NCBI GenBank assembly: GCA_019614645.1
Contig: JABWDB010000006.1
Coordinates: 3,286,001 to 3,350,000 of the forward strand
Direction: 5' to 3'
Source of the DNA: Stratiolaelaps scimitus
Taxonomy: Eukaryota; Arthropoda; Arachnida; Mesostigmata; Laelapidae
DNA: 64,000 nt
The notes below the pieces were generated by a model. That model was not told the origin of the DNA and ran no database searches. It saw nothing but the letters and a program-made list of their open reading frames with translations. Position numbers and translations under genes: made by a program. Shown here piece by piece: positions 34,613-48,260 of this stretch (position 1 is the stretch's first letter; the number at the start of each line of letters is the position of its first letter).

Positions 34613-34618
34613 AATAAA
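34613..34618 (+). promoter_or_regulatory. Possible EPS8 polyadenylation signal AATAAA
   Basis: A perfect AATAAA nine bases after the stop codon. That would make a very short 3' UTR, so a more distal site may be used instead. Confidence 0.4.
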
Positions 34619-35185
34619 GCAGCGACAGCAGCTGTAGTTGAACGGGTTAACCCGAATATGCCCGGCATGCGATGTCACGAAAATGCACCGTCAGTACGAC
34701 ACTACACATTGTGACCTATTGAGCGCACAAAACGGATAGACGCAGGAAGGCAGGAGACGAACTAGCGCAAGAAACGCCAGTCTATGATTAAGGCTTGATC
34801 CGTGTGAGGGAGTGATTCGCACAGCAGCTTCGCGAGGTTGTCGAATGCTGGTGTTCTACTTGCGTAGGCAGTCAACTCGTCTACTGGTCTGCTGACCAAC
34901 TATTTTCGTTTTCAAATTCTATGGCGGATTGAAATAGAAATAGGTCAAAAACAACCAGCACCAGATATATACACTATGACCACTACGATCTAATCGAACA
35001 TTACATATGAATATTAAGGTGAAAGAATAATGACCGTTAATATATACATATATATATATATATATATTATTAATTAAACGTGAGAAATACGTTAAGTTAT
35101 TCTATTACGTTATGCTAATGTCCTTAACATGATTACACTATTCGATAGTTGTCATGTAGCATGTTAAATGTGTTATCATGGTTAG

Positions 35186-35187
<2 letters not shown>

Positions 35188-35215
<28 letters not shown>
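35188..35215. repeat. (ATT)n microsatellite
   Basis: About nine ATT units, followed by a shorter TA tract at about 35226-35240. Confidence 0.85.
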
Positions 35216-35216
<1 letters not shown>

Positions 35217-38200
35217 GATTAATTATTATATATATATATTATTAGAATGTTGGTAATCATAGCAATGAGGTAATGCTGACGTTCTACTTAGTATTTTTGC
35301 TGTTGATTTAGAGCTGGCTCGTAACGGAGACTGATTGGCATGCAGCTCTTCTAGTCAGTCGAATGAGATCGCGACGTTCACATGATTCCCCGAAGGCAGG
35401 ATGAGAGAGACAAACCGATTTCGCAGTGTGCTTACATTTATTCCTGCTTTGTTCAGTATGTGGTAGCATTAAATTTAACAATGCCAACAACAATATTGTG
35501 TCTTTTTTGGCGGCTCGTGATATAATTTTTACACCCAGTAATCGATTATGTTTCTTGCTGGCCTAATCAATCAGAGAATCGAAGACGGCCGATTGATTAA
35601 CGCATACACCACCTATCCGAAGGGCAGCTAATGACGTGTTCTACACTGAACTGATTTTATTATAATAATAATAATAATAATAATAGTAAGCTATGTATGA
35701 AGGCCACAATGTCCAATCCAAATACATAATCTCTAGAATTCACAAGCGGATGATACTGACTACTTCATTGCTTAATAATATTATATAATGACACTGATAA
35801 TAAATGTACTATATGATCATACCGATTCATGCTGACTGTATACGATTTCAAGCTAGAGACGATGCAGGCAATGTGAAGCCATGCCCGTTTGTATTTTAAT
35901 TGAACTGAGGATTTAGCTCGTCGGTCCGTTCGAAGGGGGATTGTGTGTGCGGGCCTTGTAGCGGGCGAATGAAGACCCCGTGGTGAGGCGGCGCAAACAC
36001 TTCGACAATGGTTCTCTCAAGCTCATTATATTGTCGTCATGAGGAAGGCAGGAAACACTGCGGAAGAATCACATTATTGCTTCAATTACCGATGAGCAGT
36101 ATCGAGTCAGTGTCGACCTCACGGTTTTGCGTAGGCGGTGGGAAAAGCCTGCACCGAGTCTCGTTGCTAAAGACGCTAATCAATTAAAACCCGACGAAGT
36201 AAGAAGCCTGTATCCATGCAGCGAGAGCGAGAGAGAGCGCGCTTTGAGCCAGTTTGATGCTATTATAAAAGTTTTTGTACGAGTGGCTAATTTCACATGT
36301 AGGCATACGCAACATAAGATTCAGTTCGGCTGATGGAATCGCTTTTCGATGTCGTCATCGGAAATGCTCGTTATTTATTCGTAGCAATGGTAATTGCATT
36401 AATTAATTGTATTGTAAGATATGGTATTATAGAAGTTAATAGAAGTTTTGAGCTTATGAAGAAAAAGCCCGTTTGAAATGGGCTGATGTTTCCCTGTCGT
36501 GAATCAACGTTTCGAAAGAGAACGAGCTCCCCAGGTGGCGAATAGAATAAAATCGGTAGGAAACCAGATATTGCAGAATCTCAGACTTGTGAAGTGGTCA
36601 CATTGATTTTGATAAACACAATGCTCTGCACACTGGCTTGCGTTGCAGGTATACCTAGCTATCTGTTGTTAATAATAGATTCTATAAATACTCGAATCTA
36701 TTCATACTAACGCAACGTTGCTGCTGAATAGTAACAGTAATTTGAATGCTCGATCATGGTGGTAGAATTGCGTGACAATGCGCATTGTTTTTAGGAGCTT
36801 GTAAGAAAATCGCATCATTCCTCAACTACATTCCGATAATAAGATCAGGACAACATCAGGTTAGAAAACTAGTTCATTACGTTCTCCATGGTTTCTGGAA
36901 CAAAACCATTTAGTATTGACAACACCACATTAAGTGTTGTTACATAGCGGCTTAGAATACCAACCCGGATGCTTTATCTCAGTGCCGTCAACGGCAGAAT
37001 CATATAAAACAATTGTGCCAAAATGACACAATGTTCACCAGATTACGTATGTCTTTACGACTACATATTCTCTTTCACTGTATAGTACGAAATATACAAC
37101 CAGCGCAATATGAATGTCATGCAGCCTTGTTGAAATGGTTTAATTCGAGATCTGGTTGGTCCATTTCTTTCCGCGGCATCCCATGATTGAAATCTCAGCT
37201 GAGCGATAGGCGAAACAAATGATTCATGCACCCCTAAAATAGATATATTACCCATTCAAATCGGCAGATTGTTCATTAGACATCTATTGGGTAGCCCAAA
37301 ACGATACCCTTTTAGCTCTGTGGGTGCTTATGGCCAGGACCTGGCCAGTCTGCCCTCTAGTGCCTTCATTGTTTATGCCATAATACAGTTTCGAAAAGGG
37401 GGCCTCGAAGAACCATTGAACATAACAATAGGCAGTGGATGAATGACTGACAGCTACTGAAAATCTGAATAACAAGGCAGTGGACGGCGGAGGGAGATTG
37501 AGGAAAAAAAGAAAATATACTCAGTTGCTGTTCAACAAAAACTCTGCCTTCGCACAGTTCCCCCCTCTTTCGCCCTAGACCATGGTGCCACTACTCCCTA
37601 CGGGTGGCCCTTAGTGATTTCTCCTGGGGACAAATCCATGAGGGAGAAACCCTGTCGGCGTTTGTAGCTGTGGGGTACTCAGCTTGAACCACCCTCCTTG
37701 GCCACAACAGAGGGGCAGGGTCAGCAGGAAACAGGCTGGGCTGGGCGAGCCGCCTGGTGAGTCTTTAGTCAAGACGCGTTCCTCGAAGAGCCTCTTCGAG
37801 CCTTCGGGTTTCTGCTCTGAATGAGGCGGCAGGCGGCTACTCTGACTGAGCCGGGCTGTGCGCAATAGGCGCGGACGGGCCGGCGGCACCGGGTGCGGAG
37901 AAGAAACTTGGTGCTCGCCTCTAACGAGATCATCAGCTAGGCTCGCCGGCTTGATAGCGGTACACACTTTAAATACGCTAGCCACCCAATCTAACCGCCG
38001 AAGCTCCCCTGGCCGACGCTATTTCGTTACCTTCTTCGCCTTCCCTTGAAGGACGCCTCGAGAGCTGGTTCCATGCATATGTGTGTGTATAGGTGGGTGT
38101 TCGTTTGGCTTGTGTCTATGAGCAACGGACAAGCAGAGGGAGCCAAATCGAGTCGCATGCATTTGCTCGGCTTCCGAGCATAGTCTTTACATTGGTCACC

Positions 38201-39433
38201 ACCCGTCGTGGATCTCCTTGCCTTTAGAAGCGAGACGTTTGAAGACGGATTGCCTCCGCTCTCTTCCATCAGTATAGGGATGCGACGCAGCAGACGTTGT
38301 TTGTGGAAACCAGCAAAAAAAACAGCATTAGCTGTGTTTGGTTCCTTGCTGTTTTATCAAGCTCACTCAACGATAGTTGGGAGCGACTGCCGGTAGTAAC
38401 ACATAGGCAGACGCATACAACCAGAAACACGGGCTTGGTACATGCGCGTCGCAAGGCAACCCTTTCAAGCTTAGTGCACAGCGAAGGTATATGCGACTCC
38501 TACGTGCCCCCAAGCTTTTCCAGGCCCCGGTGCTCAGCCTTTGGCGCCCCCGTATTGGAAAGTTGCGCGGCACTAATATCGCAGAAGGCGATGATGAGCT
38601 CGCGCTACCGAAGGCCTTCGCGATTAGGGGAAGGGCTTTTTTAACCTAGGGTGTATGTTAATATGCTATGTTGGCCGAGATACCTGGTCGACTGAAGCGT
38701 CGACTAACGCGCGGGCTCACTATTTGACAGCTCCGCTGTCAGTGGGAAGATCGCTGCCTTGATATACGTGACGGGCCTCGTCGTCGTGTGGCCTTCCATT
38801 GCTGATACTGCTGCCTGCCTGCCCGTCGCGCGCGGAAGCGGTCGTCCGCGCTGTGACTGCACCGGTGGATATAGAGTGTGGCCCTGCTGCCGTCGCAATC
38901 TTCGAAAGAGGTGGAGATGATGAAGGCGATGATTGAGGGAACAACGACGGACGGGTGCGACGAGCGGTAGGAAAATTGCCTCATAGCTGAAAGGAAAGTG
39001 CTTGGCCAATGATGAGGTCGTGAAAGCCTCAAGGGTGGCAAAGCAAAAGGGGTCGACCGGAGGGGATACAGCCACTCTCGATACGTTCCCCGAGCGATGG
39101 GTGTCCCATGTCGGCGGCTGCTCACATACACAGCGGGGCTACTGACGAGAAGACAGAAGCCTAACGACGGCCCTTTGCTGTCGCGCCGTTCAGTTTTGTC
39201 GATCGGGGCAATTTCTCTACATTGGGCATGAGACACGTGCCTAGCCAATCTCTGCATTGCTAGAGGACAATACATTGAGGTCGATCTAGACGTATCTATC
39301 TATTAGGGGGATTCAATTTAGTGGAGTAATTGTATTTTTCTCGACTCCAACTGATCAACATGGGTGTGACGATATCTTGTAGATGGTGAACGGGCATGCG
39401 ATAGGCGTAATTATTAAAGCCTGCAGGCATGCC

Positions 39434-39500
39434 GTGGTGGTTAAAGGAGGTAGTATTAGAATCGAAGCGAGTTTAGTAGAGTCGAAGGTTCAAATCTGGG
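39434..39500 (+). repeat. Weak tRNA-like sequence
   Basis: A B box GTTCAAATC fits the consensus, and an A-box-like GTGGTTAAAGG lies about 50 bp upstream. Arms do not pair convincingly. Confidence 0.2.
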
Positions 39501-42500
39501 AGACAATAGCAAGGGCATACAGAGTCAGCTCGGGAACAACAGGTGCTTCATACAATTTGGGACACGTATCTATTAAACTACGAAATCAGTTATACGGTCG
39601 ACAAGCCAACTTTGTCGTATAAGAGATTTGAGCTTGACATTTCATATATTTATCATCAATACAGAAATCGCACTATTATTTGCTCGTTTTGGTGCTTCCT
39701 TAGCTGATTTACGCGTTGAGCTATAGGCGAGAAATGCAACCGTATCACAGATAATTCTGTCACACCTCTTGCTAAGTAATATACCTTAGTCATGTATAAA
39801 ATATCAACATCAGAGGAATATCCAGAACTGGCTTCTTGGAGAGGAGAGTAATGTATATTCCAGCTGAACAGTACTGAATGAGGTTAAATCTGATTCCAGC
39901 CTCCATTTTACCAGGGCAGATTCAAAGAGCGCATCTATATCATAAATTGTGTTTTGCAAAATTTGAGCCCAGGATTCTATTTACTGGGTATTATAAAAGA
40001 TAAATAGAGTTAGATAGCGCCAGACTCCACTCTGAATAGTATGGTTTATTGGGTGATGCTAGTAGAGGCCATGGGGTCATTGTGGGGAATAAATAAATTT
40101 GTACGTCGATCGGTCAACCTTATTCCTATCGGCAGTAAGCAAGGGGCAAGGTCAGTTTTGCTGCCAGTACTCTGCCCTCTCAACTTCTGCCATGCAAGCC
40201 TGCTCTGGGTGCCATAGTGCTGAAGGCCTCCTTTGGACACGAGTTAAGCAGGGAAGGCAGACGGGCTTCCGGGCCAACACCACCTGCGCGGCTCTCCCAC
40301 AGACCGCTAGTTCATCTTCGACTAGAGAATGGAGAATGGAAAGGCCGGTCTAGCAGGATGAAGAATTGTCCATAGGAACTCGCTTGTCCGGTAGCCAGAC
40401 GCGGTAAAGGATCCCACATACCGGCTTGGGTCTCAATAGCGAATGATAGGAGAATCCTACGATCACACGTTTCGTCTTCATAGCACTCCGCTGGCTCCGG
40501 TCTTACACCGTAACCTTCAAAACTCTGAGTGACCTTCACTTCGAGCCGAAACCAAGGAGTCTATGGCCTTTGCTTGGGACCAGCAAGGGAACACTTTGAA
40601 CTGTTGACATATTAACTGTATGAAGAGGGCAGTCAGCTCCTCTATGGGCCGCGCAGAGAACTGGCTGGCAGTGGACTCGGATAAGGCGGTACTGTGAAGC
40701 GTAGTTATACGGGTCGACGTAGGCATAGTATTATGGGCGATGTCAATGTCGACCTATATCCATGCAGAACCCCCGGGCTGCATCTATTCAGCGTATTCCT
40801 ATATACTTTGGACAAAGCAGGCTCATAGCAACGAAACGGTATGCCATCGCAGTATACATCATCACCATCAGCATCTCGATGTCCATTCCCTCTATACTTC
40901 ACGAGGGCGCTGAGCGAGGAACATAGGGAGGTAGAGAGAGAGAGAACGAAGGCAGTTTAGCTGTCATACGATGAAGGGAACGCCAGCGACTGTCGGGGTC
41001 ACAGCGTTGCTCCCCGTTCGCTTGCGATCTAACTACCGGCCCCCAATACCATAATGTCCACTGCTTCCTATAAGGTGGGGAATTATTATCTAGTTGTCTA
41101 TGTGTGTATATGTGTGTGGGTGTGACTTTGGGTATTCTTCTGTGTATGTCCGTGCCCGCGTTTCTGCCCGACTCTCTGCTCGACATCAATGTGCAAGTAA
41201 GAGAGAGAGAGAGAGCGAGTACGATGATGAATTGAGCATGCATCCATATATACATGCCCGAATAGGAGGGAGAAATGGGGCCGGGTTGCATCCCTCAACC
41301 ATTGCGTGGTAGTATGAAAATGCTGCAGGAAGCAATAGGGAAGCAGGTCCGGGTTCATGATGCGCGGGTCTATGTACGTGGGACATCCAGTCGCGGTGGG
41401 TGTTCGATGTGCGGTCGACGACTTATGGCTATGACCTGGCTGGAACTACGCAAATCACCCCATTGACAGACAGACAGAGCGGGCTTGGCAGGCAGACAGA
41501 CAGGCTGACTCGCTCCCCGGCTAGGGTATCGGTCACCAAGTTGCTTCGGGCGACTTGGGGTCGCTGTGTGTCGCTCGAATGTGGGACCGATGGATTCGAG
41601 AGGGAGCAGAGACTGCTTGACAGTAGAACAATGGCCCACCGACCGACGTTGGCCTAATGACTGACTGCATCGATGATCTGCAACGGTTATTAGCCCAGCT
41701 GAGGGAGTCGCAGCGGTTGGACGCACGACGGTTCCAACAATAGTGGTGGCGATGGCGGTGTCTGAGGGCCGGTTTGCCTCACAAAGCCGGGAGTGGACAA
41801 CTAACGCGGAGCATAGACGAATACTCGTCATGTAGAGCTAATAATCGGTGGCCGCCCGACCCGCAGTTGGTTGGCACTTGCAGATCCTGGTAACCATTGA
41901 AGGAAAGCTGCGAACGTTATGAAAATTCGTCGAATGCCGCCAGAGCTCAATACTCTGTTAGCATTCAGTGGGCAGGACATGCGTTATCAAATGTTGGGGA
42001 ACCCACATACAGTCGATGATGCATATATACATAAATGCTGGAGACTTGACCGATGGGTTAATAAAAAAGTACTTTAATTAAACTGAGATGCAAGTATTAT
42101 ACTACGTTGCCTTCGGATATAGAGCTGCGGATGGGTCATCTTTGGAGCTATAATATTTGCACTAGCATTTTTGGAGCTATTTATCGACAGCTATTAAAGC
42201 AACCTCCGAGTAGCTTGGTGCCAAGCACTCGACGGCAAACGTATGCACGAAATGTATAGATGAGTTCAGCGCATCTGAAACGGTTTTAAGTTTGACCGGA
42301 GCATGAGTGTTTTACGAGGAATAAGGGTTGTCGTCGGGTACAAACCCGTTCCCCTGAACTGCTTTTGAGGAGAATGTTGCAAATTGCAGCACATTGACTT
42401 CATAGAGAGCAGTTTTCTACTTCATTGTCAGATGTTCGTTTATTCGTTAGTCATAACGTCACCCAAGGCAAGTCAATACCCGGTCTTGATAAGATTCCAG

Positions 42501-43105
42501 TGACCATATAAATATAACTTTCCAGTCCCTTTAACTTTGAGAGCACTTCTTACCACTGGGCGCTGGATAGTAACAGCGGAATTAGCGTGTGCCACGGTGC
42601 TGTATTGCAGCGAGAAGAGAAGTTTGTTCCACGACTACTGCTCGGGGCTGGATAGTATCTACGCAGGTGCTGTGGAGTCTGCACAGTTTCCGTTGCTTTG
42701 GTTACAATAAAGCGCGAATGTGAGCTTTGTCTGTTTGAACCCTGTTTCCAAACAAAACTCCCACAAAAATCTACTGAAAAAAAATCAAAATTTACTACTG
42801 TACCGTCGAAGACGCCCAGAAGTGTGTTACGACAACAGTACGTAGTCATTCTGAAAAAAAAACCTACTTTCTTAAACATATATACAGCCTTTTTTTATAC
42901 ACGGATACACACAAAAGCGTGCGACCTTTTTACGATTCAAAATGATTACATCATTAAGTGCAATATGTCTCCAGATGCGCTAAGTGTATTCCATTCAAGC
43001 TCTGTCGAAAAAAAATCTATCGCGTGCCATACGGTGGTAAATATAATATTTGTCAAACTTTTGAGAAAATTGTTTTCGTTGGCAGTTCTATCACCGCCCA
43101 GTGAC

Positions 43106-43107
<2 letters not shown>

Positions 43108-43140
<33 letters not shown>
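43108..43140. repeat. (TA)n microsatellite
   Basis: About 16 TA units in the intergenic spacer. Confidence 0.9.
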
Positions 43141-43144
<4 letters not shown>

Positions 43145-43619
43145 GGTTAAAATACTCAGAATGTTATGCACTGCTTAATTAAAAAGTTTCCGTTGTGTTC
43201 CGTAGTCGTCAATGTTACATCATATGAACATCGTTAGGATCTTCTCGAAAAATATATTCGCCGGGTCTGGACCTGATCGTGTACAGTTTATTTTTCTACG
43301 AACATATTAATTTTCTTCCTTTTTGCATTTCTCATTGTATTTATGTCGTTATGAAAGGCGTGCGTGACAATATCCACCTATTTTGTCGCATACGTGCCAA
43401 TGAAAATGTTTCTAGGCTGCCACTCAACCAGCACTTAAGGTCCAGCATGTTGAATGCGGAAGTCTATCTAAAAGCTTCATTGGAAAGGCTAAAATAATGC
43501 CACTATATGTAACTAAATTGAACCAATAGCCATATATTGAATTTTTTCAATAATAAAATTGGGGGAACATTGTATGCCTGAAGCGGACAATAACTTTTCT
43601 CCTAATATCTCTAGAAAAT

Positions 43620-44860
43620 TTAATGATGTATCCCTGGTCCTCTCAAAGTTTCGAAATCTACAAGTATAAAGTAGTGCTCATTCATTAATGAGACGTATTT
43701 TATGTACCTGGCTTGTCTGGCTGCGTGACGAGGCTGAGTTGCTCCGCGACTGACATAGGGAGGTGCTAAAGTGTCAACAGTGGAATCCCAAACCAGAATT
43801 TTGCCTTTGGAAAAGTGCACTAACGGCATACCATCAGGACGCTTCTCATCAGAGCGACAAATATCTGCACAGAACAGGCATGTGGAGCAACTAAATTACT
43901 TCTCAAGCGTAAACCTACTGCCAGATCATCAAGTAAAGTTCCCATATGAAAGGAGGGAACAGCATTAAGCCATGATCCCACCCAAGGCCTAATGAGGGCT
44001 GGCTCGTTCCACAACGCTCTGATCTGATCGAGTCTGATCAAGGAGAGACTGTTGAACAGATTCATGACAAAACTGCATCCGTTTGCGTTGAATCCCGAGA
44101 TCTTCTAACGATATCTCGGTCTGTAGGTGAAGCTTCACATAAAGTTCATCTCTCCTTAATATAAACTGCTTCCAAGTATCTTCAGATACAGTTTCTTGAT
44201 CAAATCAGAAATCGAATAGGTCGACGCGATGACACTGGGTCCAGCCAAAGAAGCTACTACTGTCAAACCAAGTTCACACATCCAATAGAAAGGGATGCTG
44301 GGTTTGTGCTACCGGAGAAAGTTGGATGTTTCACAAAGAGGACAAGGAATCTATAAATTGATCATTGAATAAGTCCTCAATGTGCTGCTACTAAGGGTAA
44401 CCTTTCCAGAATGACCCAAACTTTTTCCCACTGTAAGTAACGGATTACATAGCTGAAAAGTTTCGGGCACATAACATCTCACTGCTTTGAATATTAACTC
44501 GCGACGTGTAGGAATTGAAAGTGTTGCGAAACTCCCGCTCAACTATGATGTGAGGACGCGGACTACCAAGGATGAATGAACAGGTACCATAAATTGTAAC
44601 TTCCATGCCATCCTACGTAACGTTGAAAATCACGCGATAAGTACTAACGAATTGTCTTTTTTACGAAGGCCAAAGGGGCTGGCGCCAGATAAAATAGGTT
44701 TCATTTCAGGCTATGGGGAACCTATCTCATAATGTCACAACTGCTGCTAGCGCAGTTCCTACTTTTGTCGCAATGTCACCTAAGGCAGGGGACAATATGT
44801 CTCGAAGGTGACGAGGGCGTAGACCATCAGGACCTGCGAGTAGCCATTTGTAGCACAACA
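43620..44860 (-). pseudogene. Decayed reverse-transcriptase retroelement
   Basis: Read on the - strand from high to low coordinates, conserved blocks appear in the order expected for a family of invertebrate reverse-transcriptase proteins known to me as uncharacterised ORFs. About 44836-44790 gives AGPDGLRPRHLRDIL. About 44470-44360 may match the middle of the RT domain (weak). About 43990-43910 gives WVGSWLNAVPSF then LDDLAVGLRLRSNLVAPHAC, and about 43850-43700 gives RPDGMPLVHFSKGK then LVWDSTVDTLAP. Stops and frame changes separate the blocks, so it is not functional. The clade cannot be named from sequence alone. Sequence up to about 46000 may belong to it but shows no clear motif. Confidence 0.7.
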
Positions 44861-46173
44861 TGAGCAACAACTAGAAGATCAAAGCTGGATCGAGAATCAT
44901 TTCCCGATTTTACTGTAAGGAGAATATGCGAACATCGCGTAAGTAATTTTGGATATCTTGAGCAGGATTTTCAGTTACTTCTCGATGAAGAGGAATATTC
45001 TTTAATTCGGGGTGACGTGCTGCGACGTAAACTGGAACTTCTCTAGGCATAAACAATAAACCACAATGTGGACAACGTTCTCATCTACTACAGAAGATAC
45101 ACTATTTTGTTGTGCTTGAAGATTTCTTACTTTTGATATACCGTTACATGATTTCTTAGTCTGTTGGAAAAGAAAAGAAGGTGCGTCGGAAAGGAAAATC
45201 TATTGTGAGATCGATAGATTTTACGAGCTCCAAACTATTTGGTAATCGCCTTGGTTTAGGAAGATGTACCATATGGGATAGGGGTAACTATTTTTCAACA
45301 GTATACCTCGAAGTACAGCTGCATAGAACTGAGACGCTAGATAAAAATTGAGTTTCTACGTGTTTCAAGAAATCGATGTGATGGGCGAAGAAATTTTAGT
45401 CTATTCCGAAAATCCAGCGTATTATTTATACAATGCAGCATCACCTATGCTTGTGTTGTAGAGTGCGAACGACCTGCTACGAGCCTAACGTCCACATATT
45501 GCTTCGGTTGGCAAACGGTTACCCAACTGCATGATTTCTTCCGGTTGAAGTGACCTTCAAAATTAGTTACACTCGCGCAGGTAGACACGTGAATCTTTGT
45601 TAATGTGCTCTACGAAGATCCTTGCTTATAATGACCGATTCACGAAGAAGGGTCCGTCCGTATAGTTCGCTAAACTCTCGGCACGCTTGAGCTAGCGTGA
45701 TATTTCTTTTGTAGTTACAGCAAGCCATTAATTTAGTTACAAGGGCTACCCATAGTGATGGATTCATCGTCGTCTACCGTAATTTCGAATTTTTTTGCAA
45801 GCAGCATTTTTTTTTGGTCATTTAATATCCACATACGCTTGGACGATTAATCAGTAAAACGAGGTGATTCATAGCGATATAAATGACCAATCATCATGTG
45901 TTACACCGACTGTCGACATTTTCATTCAAAATTAGACAGAATTACATAACTTGTTAGTTCATTAACTTCTACATGCTCCAACACGTAACTTTTACAACAA
46001 GCTACAGGGAGCAACAATATACAACACACAAAGATCGTTCTCGTAACAGCTGGACTTTACGGACCAGCCAGCCAGTTCTGAAGAAGGTGTAATTCATTTC
46101 GCTTTTCTTCTTTCTCGCCTCAAAACATGTGTTTGCTTCTAAGTGTTTGAAGCGCTGACCCCAATTGGACCCA

Positions 46174-46204
<31 letters not shown>

Positions 46205-47480
46205 GCCCCTAAATAAGTTGGCTTATCAAGTTGCTCCCCCTCGCGTTATTCTGCTCAGATCCGTAATTATGCACCGTGTAACAACAACTAAACAGCATTC
46301 AAGAGCGAGCCCATTTCTAGCCGAAATAGACAATACTCTGGCCGAAGTCTGAAAGGCCATTATTCTAAATGCCGACACTAGAGAGGAATGAGTAGAAATA
46401 AGAAACGTATTTCTGCTCAGCCGTTTACCACTTTGGTCGTACTATAGGGAAACTCGTTGAAGAATTGTATAGAAGCGATAGTAGAAGTGGCAGAACTTGG
46501 CCTTGGATTTTATCAAAAAAATAAAATCCCTACAGCAGACACACAAACACACACACCGGGACGTTAGCGGACACTTTGGGTGGTATTGAAAGCGCGGGAG
46601 CGAATTGGCTCTGCGTTGCGATAGCTAAGAAAAACAAGTAAATTGTTAGCACATACTTGGTCAGCTATGAAGGGATATATAACCGATTCAGCACGGACTT
46701 CTCACGAGATAATGTCGGGAGTTAATCAGCATTTAGCATTTGGTCCGGTTTTTAGGACATAAATAAGCCATTATTTTAGCGTAAATGCTTCATGTTGTGT
46801 CGGAATTTTCAGATAGTGTAGAACTTATATCGCCTCGAACGCATTGAAAATATCGGATAGTGTTGCAAAACATGTATATTATCGAATCTTGTCAAGTTAA
46901 GAAGTGTCGAGATGAACACCCGCTAAACATTGTGAGCATGGGCGATAGCGATAAGTCCGGTATGGTATCATAATAATGAGATTCGTTTTTACTAGAGGTG
47001 CGTATGCGCGAAGATATGTACTATTACATTTGGCATATATTGATTTATACGCGTTATTAATTTTAACGTTACTGCAATTGCGAAATTGTGTGAAACACTT
47101 GGACTTACATAAGACTGGGAAAACTGACATAATAGTTCTGAGTAACAGCTATCTGTATACGTAGTTATTTGAAGATGGCTAGTTTTCTAAACGTTCAACA
47201 ATTACACATCCGGCACATTGGGCACATGCAAATCGAAAAAAAAAATCATTACAAATCCGGGCTATCTTAAGCATCCTCATACACACCGATTTTTTGTCAA
47301 CGTTCTCCACATAGGCTTTACCGGGTCCGCGAACCGGCCAGCTCCGACGAACACAACTGGGACATACATCTGCAGTCACTTTAATAAACCAACAAAGCCT
47401 TTACCTTAACCTCATGTTTGCTGGTCGGAACTTCGACAAACCGAACCCACAGATTTATCTCATCTGCTTCCACATATAAT
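44861..47480. other. Intergenic spacer, AT-rich
   Basis: Possibly the eroded upstream part of the retroelement, as the - strand has a CxxC-containing segment near 45080-45100. A (TA)n tract lies at 46173-46198. No gene was recognised. Confidence 0.5.
46173..46198. repeat. (TA)n microsatellite
   Basis: About 13 TA units. Confidence 0.9.
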
Positions 47481-47490
47481 AGGCCACCCT

Positions 47491-48260
47491 ATGAAGGCGG
47501 CTCTGTGCAGCAAGAATCCTGCTCCTATCGATTGTGAAACTGTGGCTCGTAGTGAGGCCCTCAAAAAAGTCAGAACTTCGGCCCCGACCGAAACTCGCGC
47601 GGGTGCTCGGCTCGCTACGATAAGAACCATCCCTCGTTTAGCCTCCCCAAAGAGAGTGCCAAGAGTCGTGTGGCAACTATCGTCTCGTAACACGTACGAC
47701 ATGCTGCTCTGCGGGTGGTGTCATCGTGGCAGTAGACATACACCCCTAAGGGTTGGGTGTCTATTATCCCTGCAGACATCACAGATGGCACTCCGACATC
47801 AACCGGGAGCCCGTTCAACGAGTCAAACGTTTCGGTCAGCACCGCTCGAGGCGACAATGTTTTTCATCAATGTCTTCTAGAGGCGTATCCGGTAACCGTT
47901 CGATGGTGTTCCGCTTCACCTACAAGGAGCAAACAATCACAAGCACCAGGCATTGTGGGAGGCACTAATCTGCCATGGGGCACTTGTTAGCCTCATCGGT
48001 TCGTTCGTCCACCATCTCAGTTAGCGCCGATGTCCCTGCATTGACAACGATGCAGTGCTGACTGAGCCACGCGGACCCACTTTACAGGGGACGCCCACAC
48101 CGAACAATGTTTGAAGGGGACACTTTCTACAGATACGCGATCCATCGGCGGGTTACTTCGGATGCATTCGCATTTGAGTGCGGGAAATCGGTCGAACGCT
48201 GTATCGAGTCCTCGCTGCAAGCTGTATTCGCTCTGGTATGCCTGTGGGGTATACACTTGC
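47491..48260. other. Unexplained block open in several frames
   Basis: Frames of 129 codons (+, 47491-47880) and of about 80 codons on the - strand (47460-47702, 47615-47857, 48017-48256) overlap in a stretch with more GC than its neighbours. None matches a family I recognise, and no splice pattern links them. An old transposon fragment is the simplest reading. Confidence 0.35.

Larger units (their letters stand above)
34619..43600. other. Intergenic spacer, gene-poor
   Basis: No conserved coding region was recognised. It holds (TA)n and (TTA)n tracts (about 35040-35067, 35188-35215, 35658-35681), a GC-rich block at about 37540-38050, another at about 38700-39280 with overlapping frames on both strands, and a weak tRNA-like sequence at about 39434-39500. 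These blocks look like old repeats. Confidence 0.6.

Noticed and set aside
37275..37480. Possible mariner end (TATTGGGTAGCCCAAAACG)
   Set aside because: Resembles a mariner terminus, but no inverted partner or transposase motif was found nearby.
39383..39622. 79-codon + frame in the spacer
   Set aside because: No homology; it overlaps the weak tRNA-like sequence and looks like repeat DNA.
40180..40320. Possible 5S rRNA-like segment
   Set aside because: Contains GAGTTAAGCAGGG, but the rest of the 5S internal control region does not fit.
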